Source of the DNA: Liquidambar formosana
Lineage: Eukaryota; Streptophyta; Magnoliopsida; Saxifragales; Altingiaceae
Assembly (NCBI GenBank): GCA_039720395.1
Contig: CM077826.1
Span: 28,640,810-28,704,809 of the forward strand
Length of the DNA: 64,000 nucleotides
Direction of reading: 5' to 3'
Below, piece by piece: positions 1-12,300 of the stretch. The first letter of the stretch is position 1. Each line of letters opens with the position of its first letter. A program made the translations under genes and the position numbers. The notes beneath the pieces were generated by a model. That model did no database searches. It saw only the letters and a program-made list of their open reading frames with translations, and was not told the origin of the DNA.

Positions 1-1097
1 CCGATACAGAAGTTGAGGCCCTTTGGCCGGATGCTATATTCACCCCACACTTGTATTGGCTAACCTGTTAGGTGTATGCCCTACATCCAATTATAGAGAT
101 GATACTTTAGGGATAATGAACAGTCAATGGATTTTATTTATTGTTAATTAATTTTATTATTATTTAATAAAGGACTTTATTCTATCATGTTTATTGTATT
201 ATTTTATATTTACATGATATGTCCTTGGAGTTAGAGTTGAGGATAAGATATCACAAAGTGTGGTGATGGATAGACTTTATATATCTGGACTACACTCCTA
301 AACCATTCCTAGTTGAAGGTTTATTGTGATGGACAATGATGAGCCATAAGACTAGCATATGTTATGTTGGTTCTTTAGGAGGATAGCTAGTCTCAAGCTA
401 TTTGTGTAGAGATACTAAGACAAAAAATGCGGGTGCTTATTAGAAGAACAGGTATACTGAATGTGACCATCTTATTTTATGTATACTGAATGGAGTTTTA
501 CTTGCCTATCAATTAATGTCTCATAGTTGCAGCGGTATAAGTAATTATTAGACCTGAGACACCATGTTTGTTTTGTGCATGGAGTTTTAGAAGTTTGATA
601 GTACTAACTGTATATCCCATAGGGAACTTACAAAGGTGTTTATTGGCTCTATTGCTACATGTATGGAGGCATATGTGTGATCAACAAGGAATCTATCACT
701 CTTAGTAAAAGGGGGAGAATGTCTCAATTGACATTCACAATATAACTCACGTAGGTCTATGGCCATAGCAGGATGACTATGAAAAGGAGTTTTCATGGTG
801 CGTCTACTTGAGTTGATATTTGTAAATGTTTATAAAGTATTGAATTAGGGAGTTGACAGGCTTGCATGTCCTTGGCCTAATTTCTGAAAAACTAGAAAAT
901 CGAATATGAATCACATCAAACGATATTGGATGGGGCTGTAACCTAATAGGTGGGAAGCCCTAGAAAATTTGACTTAGTGTTAGGGTCCATTCACTGTGTT
1001 GATGTCAGCATCTGTTTGGCTGTTAGCATGGGCAAAGTTAGCATCTCCACTCTTACTGGTTTGTCTTGTTTAGTTGCTTATGGGGATCGTTAAATAT
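1..1097. mobile_element. LTR-retrotransposon debris, not assigned to a family
   Basis: AT-rich sequence without a credible coding region. From about position 67 it starts with TGTTAGGTGTATGCCCTAC, and near 705-720 there is a purine tract (AAAAGGGGGAGAATG) of the kind that precedes a 3' LTR. These features and the adjacent primer-binding site at 1098-1109 suggest pieces of one or two LTR elements, but no pair of matching LTRs could be closed. The short ORFs here look accidental. Confidence 0.35.
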
Positions 1098-1342
1098 GCC
1101 CTGATACCAAGTTGGTTTAGTAAGTAGGTCAATAACCAAAGAAAGAGGAAGAAAGAAAGAAAAAAAGAGAAGAGAGGAGAGAGAGAGAGAGAGAGTGATG
1201 GCCAGAGAAAGAGAGAGTCTGTTAGGGTTCTCTCTCTTGTAAATTGTAATATTATTTATAATAACTTGGATAAATTACACAATACCCTTCTACATAATAC
1301 AATCTAAGAGAGAAAATAATACTTTTTTCCATGAAAAGGACA
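1098..1342 (-). mobile_element. Copia-type 5' LTR end with tRNA-Met primer-binding site
   Basis: On the minus strand the sequence at 1109-1098 reads TGGTATCAGGGC, close to the initiator-tRNA-Met primer-binding site used by most plant Ty1/copia elements. The stretch at about 1113-1342 would be the 5' LTR (plus-strand ends TG and CA). It contains a GA-rich microsatellite at 1140-1215 and an AT-rich TATA-like stretch. The internal domain would lie at lower coordinates but shows no gag or pol. The outer LTR edge is an estimate. Confidence 0.45.
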
Positions 1343-2070
1343 TTAAGAGCCCCTTTTTAATTCCTTAGATTTCTTTTTGAGCAGGCCAACAATATATTTG
1401 AAAGATGCATTATGGGTCTTCCTTTTTGGATAAGAGCTTGTATACTTGCAAAGAACATTTTTGCTAATGAAAGTAAAGAAGACAAGTTAATATAGATTGA
1501 ATTCATCAAATAATAAGTTTTGCAACTCCCATGATTATTAAATTTTAGAGGGTTGGCGTTATATATAATTTATTTGGAATGATGCCTTTGGGTGCAAATT
1601 TGCCATTCTTCTTAGTGAATGTTCCATTATCCTTCATCTAATCGAAGAGAATTCCTGTGTCTTTCTCACGGAATACACACGTATTTACTCTAGAAATTAC
1701 TTTTGATTTAGTTTAAAATTTTTTTTATAAGAATTTAGTTATTAATTGTTATGCAGAACGAGTTCAATTTGACAACATTCATAACAGAATTAACTTGAGT
1801 TTGATTGACTGTTTCTCGAACTTGAACATCGTCTTCTGTGGTAATGTTGATGGTCTAATGTTTAGGATGAGTTTCTCTGTTGATTTGTTAAATGCTTGTC
1901 AGAGAATCCATCCTCTTGCAGTCATTTTATTTGGCGGAGAGCTTCTTGTAGTTTTTGAATGGGGAGTCCTGGGTTAGTGTAGTTGCATTAGAAGGTAGCC
2001 AATAACTTCTGTGTTGAGCTTGCAGTGCTTTGTACTTGTACTTTGGTTAATCAATTATCTGTGCATGCAG
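1343..2070 (+). other. Upstream region / leader intron of the CAX gene
   Basis: No gene is recognisable in these 728 bases. The stretch ends in GCATGCAG immediately before the CAX start codon, a good 3' splice site, so the 5' untranslated region is probably interrupted by an intron and its first exon lies further upstream. I could not identify that exon or a promoter. Confidence 0.4.
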
Positions 2071-2423
2071 ATGGGACCCATAGAGGAGAAAACTGACCTT
2101 GAATCTGATGAGGAGATCCCTTTTAGCTCATCACCAGCCACAAGGAAAGTGCATGCTTTTGATTTTGAGGCAACCCATATTGGGCCACATGTGTCCAGCA
2201 CATGGATCTATAAGCAAATACGGATCAGACCTCTCAAGAGTATTTACATTGTCTTAATTAAAGCAAAGATTAACATGCTGCTACCTTTTGGCCTCCTGGC
2301 AATATTGCTACATTATCTTACTGGAAAGCATGTAAGAAGTAGAGCACTTGCTTGTCATTTATGGCATTTTGCTTCAAGTAGGAAAGAATATAGGAAGAAG
2401 GAGATATTAGAGTGAAATACTTA

Positions 2424-2471
<48 letters not shown>

Positions 2472-2794
2472 AATTTTCCAACCTACAAGCCTAAGCTATT
2501 AGGTGGGGGGTCCAAACAGTTATATGAAATCATGTTAAACTCGATATTTAATCGATGTGGGATGTGGGACTTCCCAACACTTCCTCACACATGTAGGCCT
2601 AACAAGAGACAAATGGGTTTGTCACGTGGACAACAAAGATGGGCTCACGAATGAAATGGGTCCAAGAACGACGTGTTTTGATATCATGTTAAGTTTTTAA
2701 CCTAACAACCTAAAGTATTAGGTGGAGGGCCCAAATTGGTAAATGAAGTCATGTTAAACTCGATATTTAATTGATATGGGATGTGGGACTTCCC

Positions 2795-2834
<40 letters not shown>

Positions 2835-5800
2835 TGTGTGTGTATTAATTCCTTTATGTTTGCACTAACTTCTGGAGTGGGGGATGATGACCTCATGACA
2901 TAATGTATATTAATGTGGCAAGTGGTCAGATGTTCAAACATCAAATCCCTTGAAAGTTGAAACAACACCTGTTCTACCCTTAGTGATTTATAATGCTTAT
3001 CCTCTTAGTTTTGAATTCTTTGATAGTTACTTTATATATTTTAGGTATGGGTCTTCTCCTTCAGCTTATTGGGCATTACACCTTTAGCACAGCGTTTGGG
3101 TTATGCGACCGAGTAAGTGCTGGCTTGTCAAATTAAAATCTAGCATTACAGTGATGTTCTCATTACTTCCTTCCCTTTGGAGCATTCTAATACACTGATT
3201 AATTCTCTAATGTGGTGCAGGCAGCTTGCATTCTACACAGGACCTACTGGTATCATACTTGTTAATGCCGTTATGTTATTTTATTATTTTATTTTAAATG
3301 TAAAGTGACAAGTGAAACTGGAACTTATTCTAGACACTAGGCACAAAAATTGTGGTCTTGATACTATATTGTACTTGTAAATGACATATATTGTTAAAAT
3401 TTTACCTTCTATTAACTAATAATTGTGGGAAATACTAAAGTTTTCAATTAATGTAAAAGTTAGACATTAATTTCTCTTGCATTTACAAAGAAATTCCTCA
3501 CAAGTAGACAAGTCCCTGCACCAAAAAAAATATTTTTTTAGACTTTTTAGTACTTTTATACATGTGTGATTTTGCATGCCTGTATATTAGTATAAGTGTA
3601 TAATAGAAACCCTTCACATCCTTGTGAACTACTGGATGTTGAGCTTGTTCTGCTTATTCATGCCTTAATGTTTCTTGCAACCACCACAAGTGAACATGAA
3701 AATAATTGATTGTACTATTAGATTAGCCCCAATATGCTTGGATTTCCAAATGCAACATATGTAGATAGCACGATCCACTGCTAGAGAGCGAAGTTGATCT
3801 TAAATGTAGGGTGGGGAGAGGAAAATGAAATGAGTGTCGGGGGTATTTGGGTGTAGCAATTTTTTTTAGTAAATTTTGCCTTAAACCTTAGCAAGATACC
3901 TAGATGTTTGGTGTGGGGAGCTGGTGTTAAGGGAGGATTTTGTAGATCCTTTTGCGATGGTGGTGGATAGGGATGCATGGGTTAAGGATTTTGTGTTATG
4001 GAGGGATGGGGTGAGGTCTTGGAATGTTGCTTTTGTGTGGAATTTTCATGATTGGGAGTTGGAGAGTGTTGTCATTTTTTAAAAGGTTCTACTGGGTTAG
4101 GGTGCTGAAAGGGGGTGAAAGATGGAATTATTTGGAGGGAAGGGTCCCCTATTGATCTTGTTTAGGCGTGAGAAAGTTCACATTTTAGCATCTAAGGTTT
4201 GGATACAGAACTGGCTTTCTTTACTTGGATGGCAATGTGGGATAGATGTTTGACATTTGATCATTTAGTTAGTAGGAATTTTGTTTTGCCTAATTGGTCT
4301 ATTATGTGCAAAGAAGCGGCTGAGTTGGTTGATCACCTTCTCTCGCATTGTTAAGTGGCTAGTGAATTGTGGGCCTTTTGTTTTGTTACTTTGGGATTAG
4401 TTGGGTGTTGCCTCAAACAGTTTTTCAATTGTTGGAAAGTTGGTGGTGTAGGAGTGGTAGCAAATTTCCTTTATTGGTGTGGAAGATGGCACCTCATGCA
4501 TTTTCTTGGACACGTTAGGTGGAAAGGAACAAAAGAATTTATGAAGGGTGATTGGGAATTTAAATCTTAGTCTAGCTAGTAAACATTTTGTATGGAAATC
4601 CTGGATGGTTTGCAAACAGGTTGTCTATTCATAGCTTTTTAAATTTGGTTCTATTGTAACTGTGGTTTTGTACCTTTTTGTATACCCCACATGTAGAGGG
4701 GTTTTTTTTCCCTATATCTTCTAATACATATGAAGTTATTATTTCATCAAAAAAATACCCTGATCATCCTGTGGAATTAAATTTGTTGATAGAGTCTAAG
4801 TATATTTAACCCTCATGTTGACAATCTTTTTTGAATGTAAGAAATTTTAATTGGTCGCCCTTGTGTAAGACAAGTTGGATATACATATCTTTTGATGTAT
4901 TTGACCATGGTAGTCAAGAAGTAGCCCTTCTTATTTTCCATTGGTGATTAAAATTATTGTGCTTACCCATTGGTCACTCAATCACCTTTACTGTTTCTAT
5001 ATACTTGGAATGCGATTTCTGTATCAAAGAGGCAGTTTTTTTGTTGGGATCTGCAGTTGGGGGTCTTCTAAATGCTACATTTGGCAATGCGACGGAAATG
5101 ATAATATCAATTTATGCATTGAAGAATGGAATGATAAGGGTTGTTCAGCAATCTCTACTGGGCTCCATCTTGTCAAATATGCTGTTAGTGCTCGGGTGTG
5201 CCTTCTTCACAGGTGGGATCGTTCATTACAAGGAAGTCCAAAAATTCAATAAGGTAGATCATCATAATCTGATTGAAACATTTAAACGTCAAACATGCTG
5301 CAGAGTGTGGTGTTTCACATTTATCTGTTCCTGGTGCTGTAGAATTAACTTGGAAGGGGGATTACTTTTGCAACAGGCAGCTGCTTTAGTGAATTCAGGA
5401 TTGTTGTTGATGGCTGTTATGGGTATAATGTTTCCAGCTGTGCTGCACTTCACACACTCAGAGGTGCATGTTGGGAAGTCAGAGTTATCTCTTTCAAGAT
5501 TTAGCAGCTGTATAATGCTCGTAGCATATGCAAGCTACCTTTTCTTTCAGCTTAAAAGTCATCGGAATATTTACAGTCCTATTGATGAGGTTAGTTCTTT
5601 TTACTCGATCTTGTCAGAGGACCTTGCAAGTGATTGTTGTCTTTATATGAATATTATGGCTGTTTCATGATACCTTCCTGGGTTTCTATATTGTCTACTC
5701 TTAACACATAGAGTATGCCTGTTGACAACTTAAACGTTCATGAACATGGAAATGCCACCCGTGTGTGGTGGTTTTTTCCCCTTAATGTTGAAGATGGCAT

Positions 5801-6327
5801 ATATTTTGTTTTTGCTTTTGTTTTTTTTCTTGCGTTTCTATGTTGTGTACTAACGCATGTATGCATATTGACAACTTAATGTTCACGAACACGGACATGC
5901 CTCCTATGTGGTGGTTTTTCCCCCTTAATGTTGAAGGTGGGATCTATATATATATATATATATACATATATATATCTATATATATATATATATATATATT
6001 TTGGGGGGTGGGGGGTGGGTGGGAGGTGCTAGTTGTTCCTACAGAATCTCTCTTTTTGTTTTTTTTTTTTTTTTTTGGCTGAGACCTACAGAATCTTTCA
6101 AAGTTATGGCTGTTTACTGATTTGCAAATTAAGGATCTAAAGCAATAGCTGAAAACCATATGGGTTTGATTGGTACACAAAATTGGAATTAGGGTTTAGA
6201 ATTGTAATTCTAATATTATTCTGTTGGAATTGGAGGTAGGCCAGAATTTTGATTCTGATGTTTGAATGGTGCAAAGAATTGAGAAAGCAAATCAGAATTT
6301 TATATTTTTACCAAAAGAACAAAAAAA

Positions 6328-6369
<42 letters not shown>

Positions 6370-9300
6370 CGGTTATGTTTCCATCAGCACGTGTTGATAT
6401 AAGTTATATCAGCACCATGCATTGAGGGTTGTACCCCTTGTATTGGTCCAATATACCTCATATCCTACTAATGCATAAGGTACAACTCCCAATGCGGGTT
6501 TTGACATAAGTTATACCAGCACGTGCTTACCTGATCATCATCCTATATATATATATATATCATGAAACATAAACAAATCTATATACAACATGTCAACATA
6601 GTCACATGAGGTCACTATATATATACATACCAGTAGGAACCCCGGGCGATGCCCAGGAACCAAATAGTAACTTCATTTAAAGTACTTATATAAGCACAAA
6701 AAATGCCATTATTCACTATTGGTCTAGCTAAATAGGATTAGTGGTAAAAAGAGATTTACCAAACAGCGTGAAATAAAAAATGGCCAGACTTAGCTGGCTA
6801 GGTTTTTAGGTTTTCCAAACAACCACCCCTCAGTGTTGGTCCTATAATCAAGATTCTCCTTTCTACAACAACTTATATTAGAGGAATGAGAGCACAATCC
6901 ACTGTTGCCTCACTTCTTGTTCACACTATTCACAAATGTCAACGTATGGAATTTTTTTTTTAATTTAATTTTTTGATACTAATATAAGGCATTTTGTAAT
7001 TTCCATTCGAAAGATAACTTCAAATGGTCTTAGAAAGAGAAAAAGAAATCACAACTTTGAATGTACAAGTGACCCAAAATGGGTGGGAGCGTGAAAATTA
7101 TTATCAATATAAAACATTCCTTACTTTACATTCTTAAAGTACTTAAATTGGTTTTAAAAGTAAAAAAGAAATCACATCTCTGAAGAGTCAGTCAATATAA
7201 GTAATACAATCTAGTTGGCAAAATTACACAACTTAATACAGATATCAATGTCTGACAGTCTTTACCTCCATTTTCAAAGTACTTTAATTGTTTAAGAAGA
7301 AAGGACAAGAATTCCATATGCAACACATTCTAGTTGCGACATGAAGCAATTAACACAAATGTCAATATGAGTTTATTAGGCACTTTAGTTGAGAGAAAGA
7401 GAGATGAATCTCAAATCCTGTTACATTGATAAGAACCAATACTACATTTAATCTTAGCCAAAAGGCTAAGAAATGTATCTAGTAGCTTTATTCAAAGTAC
7501 TTATATAAACAATGAAAAGGCTTTAACAAATCTCAGTCTTGTTTAAATAGAATCCTCATTCCATGACTTATATTAGAGGAATAGGAGACTAATATGAACA
7601 ATTCCCCAAATACTGCCCCATTTCCTATTTCCACTCTTCACAAATGTCAAGATAAGGCATTCTACAATTACCATTCCATGACTTCTATTGGTTCAAGAAG
7701 AAGACAATCATTGCTTTGAAATTATCATTGAGAGAGAAAGAGAGGATAAAAAATCCTATACACTAATGAGAACAAATACTACACTTTATCTTAGCCAAAA
7801 GGCTAAGAAAGGTATCTAAAATGCTTTATGAAAAGAGTGCAAAATTGCTACCATTTTGATCAGCCGCATAATATATCACATAAGCTATTTGGCAATAATT
7901 TACCTGAAAGCAAGAAAGGAACATTTAGAAATAAAAATAAAAGAGAAAAAAAAAAAAAAAACCGATCAAACAATAAATAATTTGTATAAACTATCCTTAA
8001 ATAGAAAATAAAAGGTACATAAGAAAATAGCCCTTTGAGATAACAAAAAGTTGGACAATGTCTACAAGAGTACCGTGAAGAGAGAATGTCTGAAAGAGTA
8101 CTGTGAGAAAGAGTTGGACAATGTCTAGAAGAGTGCTATAAACAGAGGATGCTCTCGTGCATACATGTAACTTCTTCAATTGCAATCTCCACTGATACTA
8201 CAATTTTCACAATCTGTACGACCAAATCCATTACTAATGTGCCATAACCACCATGAAGATGTTTAACACACAACATCCAATCCATAAACACTACCAAGCA
8301 CCACCATTCCCTCCAACATTCATGCACTACCACACCAACACCACCATAATCACAGTTGAGTACACAACCATAAATATAATCTCCTTTGCCATTGCCTAAA
8401 ATTATTAACCCAAACCAATACTATAAACATCACCACTGCAATAATCATTTTTTGTCCACTGCCATAACTAACCACCAACACTAAACCATGGAGGCTCCCT
8501 ATTCTATCTTACTCTGTTTGTATAAAATCATGGTCGCATGTAGCCAAGGTAAGAAAAGGAAAGAAAATATCACAGGTTGTTTGAAATGTTAAAGCCTATT
8601 TATCTACATCACATTTTTTGCATTCCTTTCTCCATAACTTATTCACTAACATTCATTCCCAAAAATGTTCAAACCATTTGAAAGGATTTAGAAGATATAA
8701 TATAACATCATGCGAACTTACCAGAGAAGGGTGGGATTCATTAAATTATGCAGATGAAAGAACCACTGTCAAAAAAGGGAATAAGTAAAAAAAGTTAGTA
8801 ATGACATTATTGATTTTAAGAATGGCAAAACATACCATGACCATCACTATTTAAGTGACACGACCTATAGAAAAAAATGTATGAAGGAACATGAGATATG
8901 GGTCGCCACCAAAAAAAAAAAAGAAAAAAAAGACCATCAACTCCAATATCCCTAACTATATAGACAAAGAGAAAAATTTTAAATTAAAAAAAAAATGAAG
9001 GGAAAAAAAAAATAATGAAAGAAGGAAAAAAAATAATAAGGAAGACGAAAAACACCATCCCAATAATGAACATGAGTAAAGAACAAATTTATAAAAATTC
9101 ATAAAAGAAAAGTATACAATATTTGGATCAAACACAAAAATGGAGATACATCCCACGTTCCACTAATTATGCTTATCACTTTACCTTAACTAATGAAGCA
9201 ACTGAAAGCAAGTAAAACTAAAACTTGGTCAAATCTTATTAAACGTTCATAGAAAATTATACTAACACCTGCTCAGTATTAAATAAAAATGTTAAAACCA

Positions 9301-12300
9301 TATCCGACTCACCCTAGCCAAGCCCATTTAGTGGGACCAACATTGGGAAACGGGATACTAACACCTGCTCAATATCCCAATTTATACTCACAATTTTGAG
9401 CATTATACCAAACCATGAATTCGTAGGAATTACTTATCATCTCCTTTCTCCATAGCAAAAATCCAAATCCTTTCGTCATTTTTGTATATATATCTAAACC
9501 CCATCAACCAAAGAGAAAAAAAATTTCTACAAAACTGAACCTTAAACGACTGAGAAAAAAAAAAAAGAAAAAAATTTCAATCCAATGAAATAACTCATTT
9601 TACCTTGGGTGACAATCACATCACATGGTAAAGAAGTTACTACCCATTTGGCTTGGAAGACAATTAGAATAATATAGAAAATAATTCCCACCATTAAACA
9701 CATTTACCAAGCAAACAAAGATTATGGCAACAGAAGTTACTACGCCTTAAAATTTCAAAGCTAATATCAAAAAGGAGGAGACTGACACGCAAGGATTTTA
9801 CTATTCACCAACAATAACAAAAGCCATCGGGTTATATTATAAAGAAGATTTTTCAAGTCCATGTTTTCCCCACTTTTTGTGTGTGTGTGAGGTTCATTGT
9901 ATACATGAAAGAGAGAAAAATCCCCATACATGTAGCATTTCTAGCTTATAAAAATACGAATCAAAATCTTAACCAAATGGTACCTTAAAAATCTAAAAAA
10001 CACAAACCAATTTGAAGCCCAGAAATGAAAGAAATTCAAAAGTAGTCTATTGGATTTGGAACTCATAGATTATTTAAATTTGAGATAAACTGCTCCAAGA
10101 GGCAATTTAAATGGTTAAATGAAAATCCAGCCAACAAAAAAAAAAAAAAGAAAAAAAAAAAGGAAGAAGAAGTGATAAATAATTTATCCATTAAAATGAT
10201 TTTCTAAATCAATTTAAACATTAGTAAAAATAAATAAAAATAAAAATAAAAATACAAACATAATGTTTATGAGAACTTACAATTGAAAGATGAAATCCAA
10301 AAAATAATGGATATTCACTGAAACAGCCATTGGGAAAAGAGGAAATAAAAGTAAGTAAATATATTATTGGGTTTGTAAGAGAAAATATAAAATGGTTGAG
10401 AAGGGTATAACTTCCAACGACCATACTTAACAAATAAAAACAACAATATTGATAATTAGGAAATAGTGACCTAAAAATTTACCCAAAACCATTTTAGCAG
10501 ATGAATTAATCCAAACTTCATTAGATAATCATTGCAAGAAGAAGAGGAAAATTAGAAAGCAATCAACACCTCATTTAAATAGGGTTAAATCCGAAAGCAA
10601 ATTCTATATACTCAAAAATGGCCACTTACATTATGGCATGCTCATCTTGATCATTCATGTCATTGCCAAACAATCAGCACCAAATTTAAAGAAAAAAAAT
10701 ACCAAATTTAGGATGAACCCAAGGAAGAAAATAAGACTAATTAAAGAAAAATTAAAAATTAAAAATTATTGCTTACCAGTCCAGATTGAAGAGGCTCGTG
10801 ACGCTTTCTTCTCTCTTCACTCTTTCTTCTCTTCCTAAAGTTGCAGAGTAGAGAGAGAAAGTGAAGACTGTGTGACAATTAAACCTAGCTAAGAGCCAAA
10901 AAAAAAAAAAAAAAAGCCAAAAATCAGAAGCGTAGCAATAGGAAGCAAGAATTGCCAATTTAAAAATTGAAATTATGTACATATTTTTTCTGCTTCTAAG
11001 ATATCATGGACAATTGCCATTTTAGAACACCTAAATTTAAAAAAAATTTAAAAACTCAAAACAATAACCATTAAATTAGGAGACAAAAAAAAAAAAAAAA
11101 GGAGAGGACAAAGACAACTCAAAATGAAAGAAATAGAAACCCTAACTTGGGAGCAATAATTTATTTGGAACCTATGGTTTCATGTTTCAACAGTGGGAGC
11201 GGGAGGGTGTGAGGGACCACGATATGGTTAATTAATGTGTTTTTATTTTTGTGGATAGGCTTTGCTGGAGACGTGCGGCACATACATGTACTTGAGAAGA
11301 GTTTTTATTTTTATTTTTTTGAGCTGTAACTTTACGTGGTATTATTGTATAAATGGACACCTGCTTGGAAAGTGGAAATAGTAAAAACTTAGAAATTTAG
11401 AACTACAAATCTGTGAAGGAAATGGTGGAGAAGAATGTACGTGAAGACAGTAGGAATAAATGAGGGGGTGTAAATCTTCAATTTTGTTATAATATTGTAG
11501 AGATTAAATGATTAAGATGTTGGGTCTTTTTAATTGTTTCACACAGCCAGTCTTTAGCCTTAAGCGTTAAGCTCTGAGAAAGTAGGTGGACGGACAAACG
11601 TTAAAACATCTCAAGTGGTTGGGATTAAATCTGTGCTGAGTTGCGTTGAGTGGAGGTACAAAAGAATAGAGTTCTAGAAGAAAAAAAATGTCTAATATCC
11701 TTCCAATATAGATCTGGGTGGAGTTTCCTAGATAAAATTCCACCTACCTCATATGATGAAAAATTTTTTCCATATATGAAGGGAAGAGATGAATAAGAAA
11801 TTATTTTCTGTTTAACTTTTACAAACTTGAAACATGGTAGATGATCACACATATCATGCCATACAAGCATATCGTGTGGTGTTTCATTGTACCTCATTTA
11901 CAAGATTACACTGTTAATGAGGATGGACACTTTAAAGAAAAGTCATGTCTTTGTCCGCCATTATATTGATATGAGACCCCTCTGATATGTATGGACATAG
12001 TCTTGAATTTAAAATAAATATTTTGAATATCATTATAAAGAGAGGATAAAATGAGAAGAGAAGGAAAAAAATAGTAGCAGTAGTTGGAGGAGGATATAAT
12101 TATGTTAAGTCCGAGGGGTTAACCTAGTGGAAAGCCAAGCCTCTTTTTAAGAGCTTAGAGCCTCAAGAAGCATAGGTCAAGTGTTCGAAACACCTCGAAA
12201 GTGTTTGATTCCCTTAGGGCGTGATAATTGCCCAGTGTGTTGGATGGGGGGATTACATGTGCCCGAGGGATTAGTTGGTTCCACCCCCAGATACCCTTGT

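Larger units (their letters stand above)
6660..7820. repeat. Diverged tandem duplication in CAX intron 5
   Basis: Blocks recur in the same order: AGTACTTATATAA at about 6681 and 7497, CTTATATTAGAGGAAT at about 6868 and 7566, TCACAAATGTCAA at about 6931 and 7639, and a U2-like block at 7478 and 7815. This looks like an old, partly deleted duplication of a segment several hundred bases long. Confidence 0.55.

Noticed and set aside
4941..5670. 237- and 103-codon ORFs over CAX exons 4-5
   Set aside because: They read through introns; only 5057-5253 and 5377-5589 are exonic.
7420..7815. Functional U2 snRNA gene
   Set aside because: Only the first 55-60 nt match; the Sm site and 3' stems are absent.
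10773..10982. Minus-strand leader-like sequence with a CTGGACTG|GTAAGC donor
   Set aside because: It could be the first exon of an antisense transcript, but there is no coding match, no second exon and no promoter I can defend.
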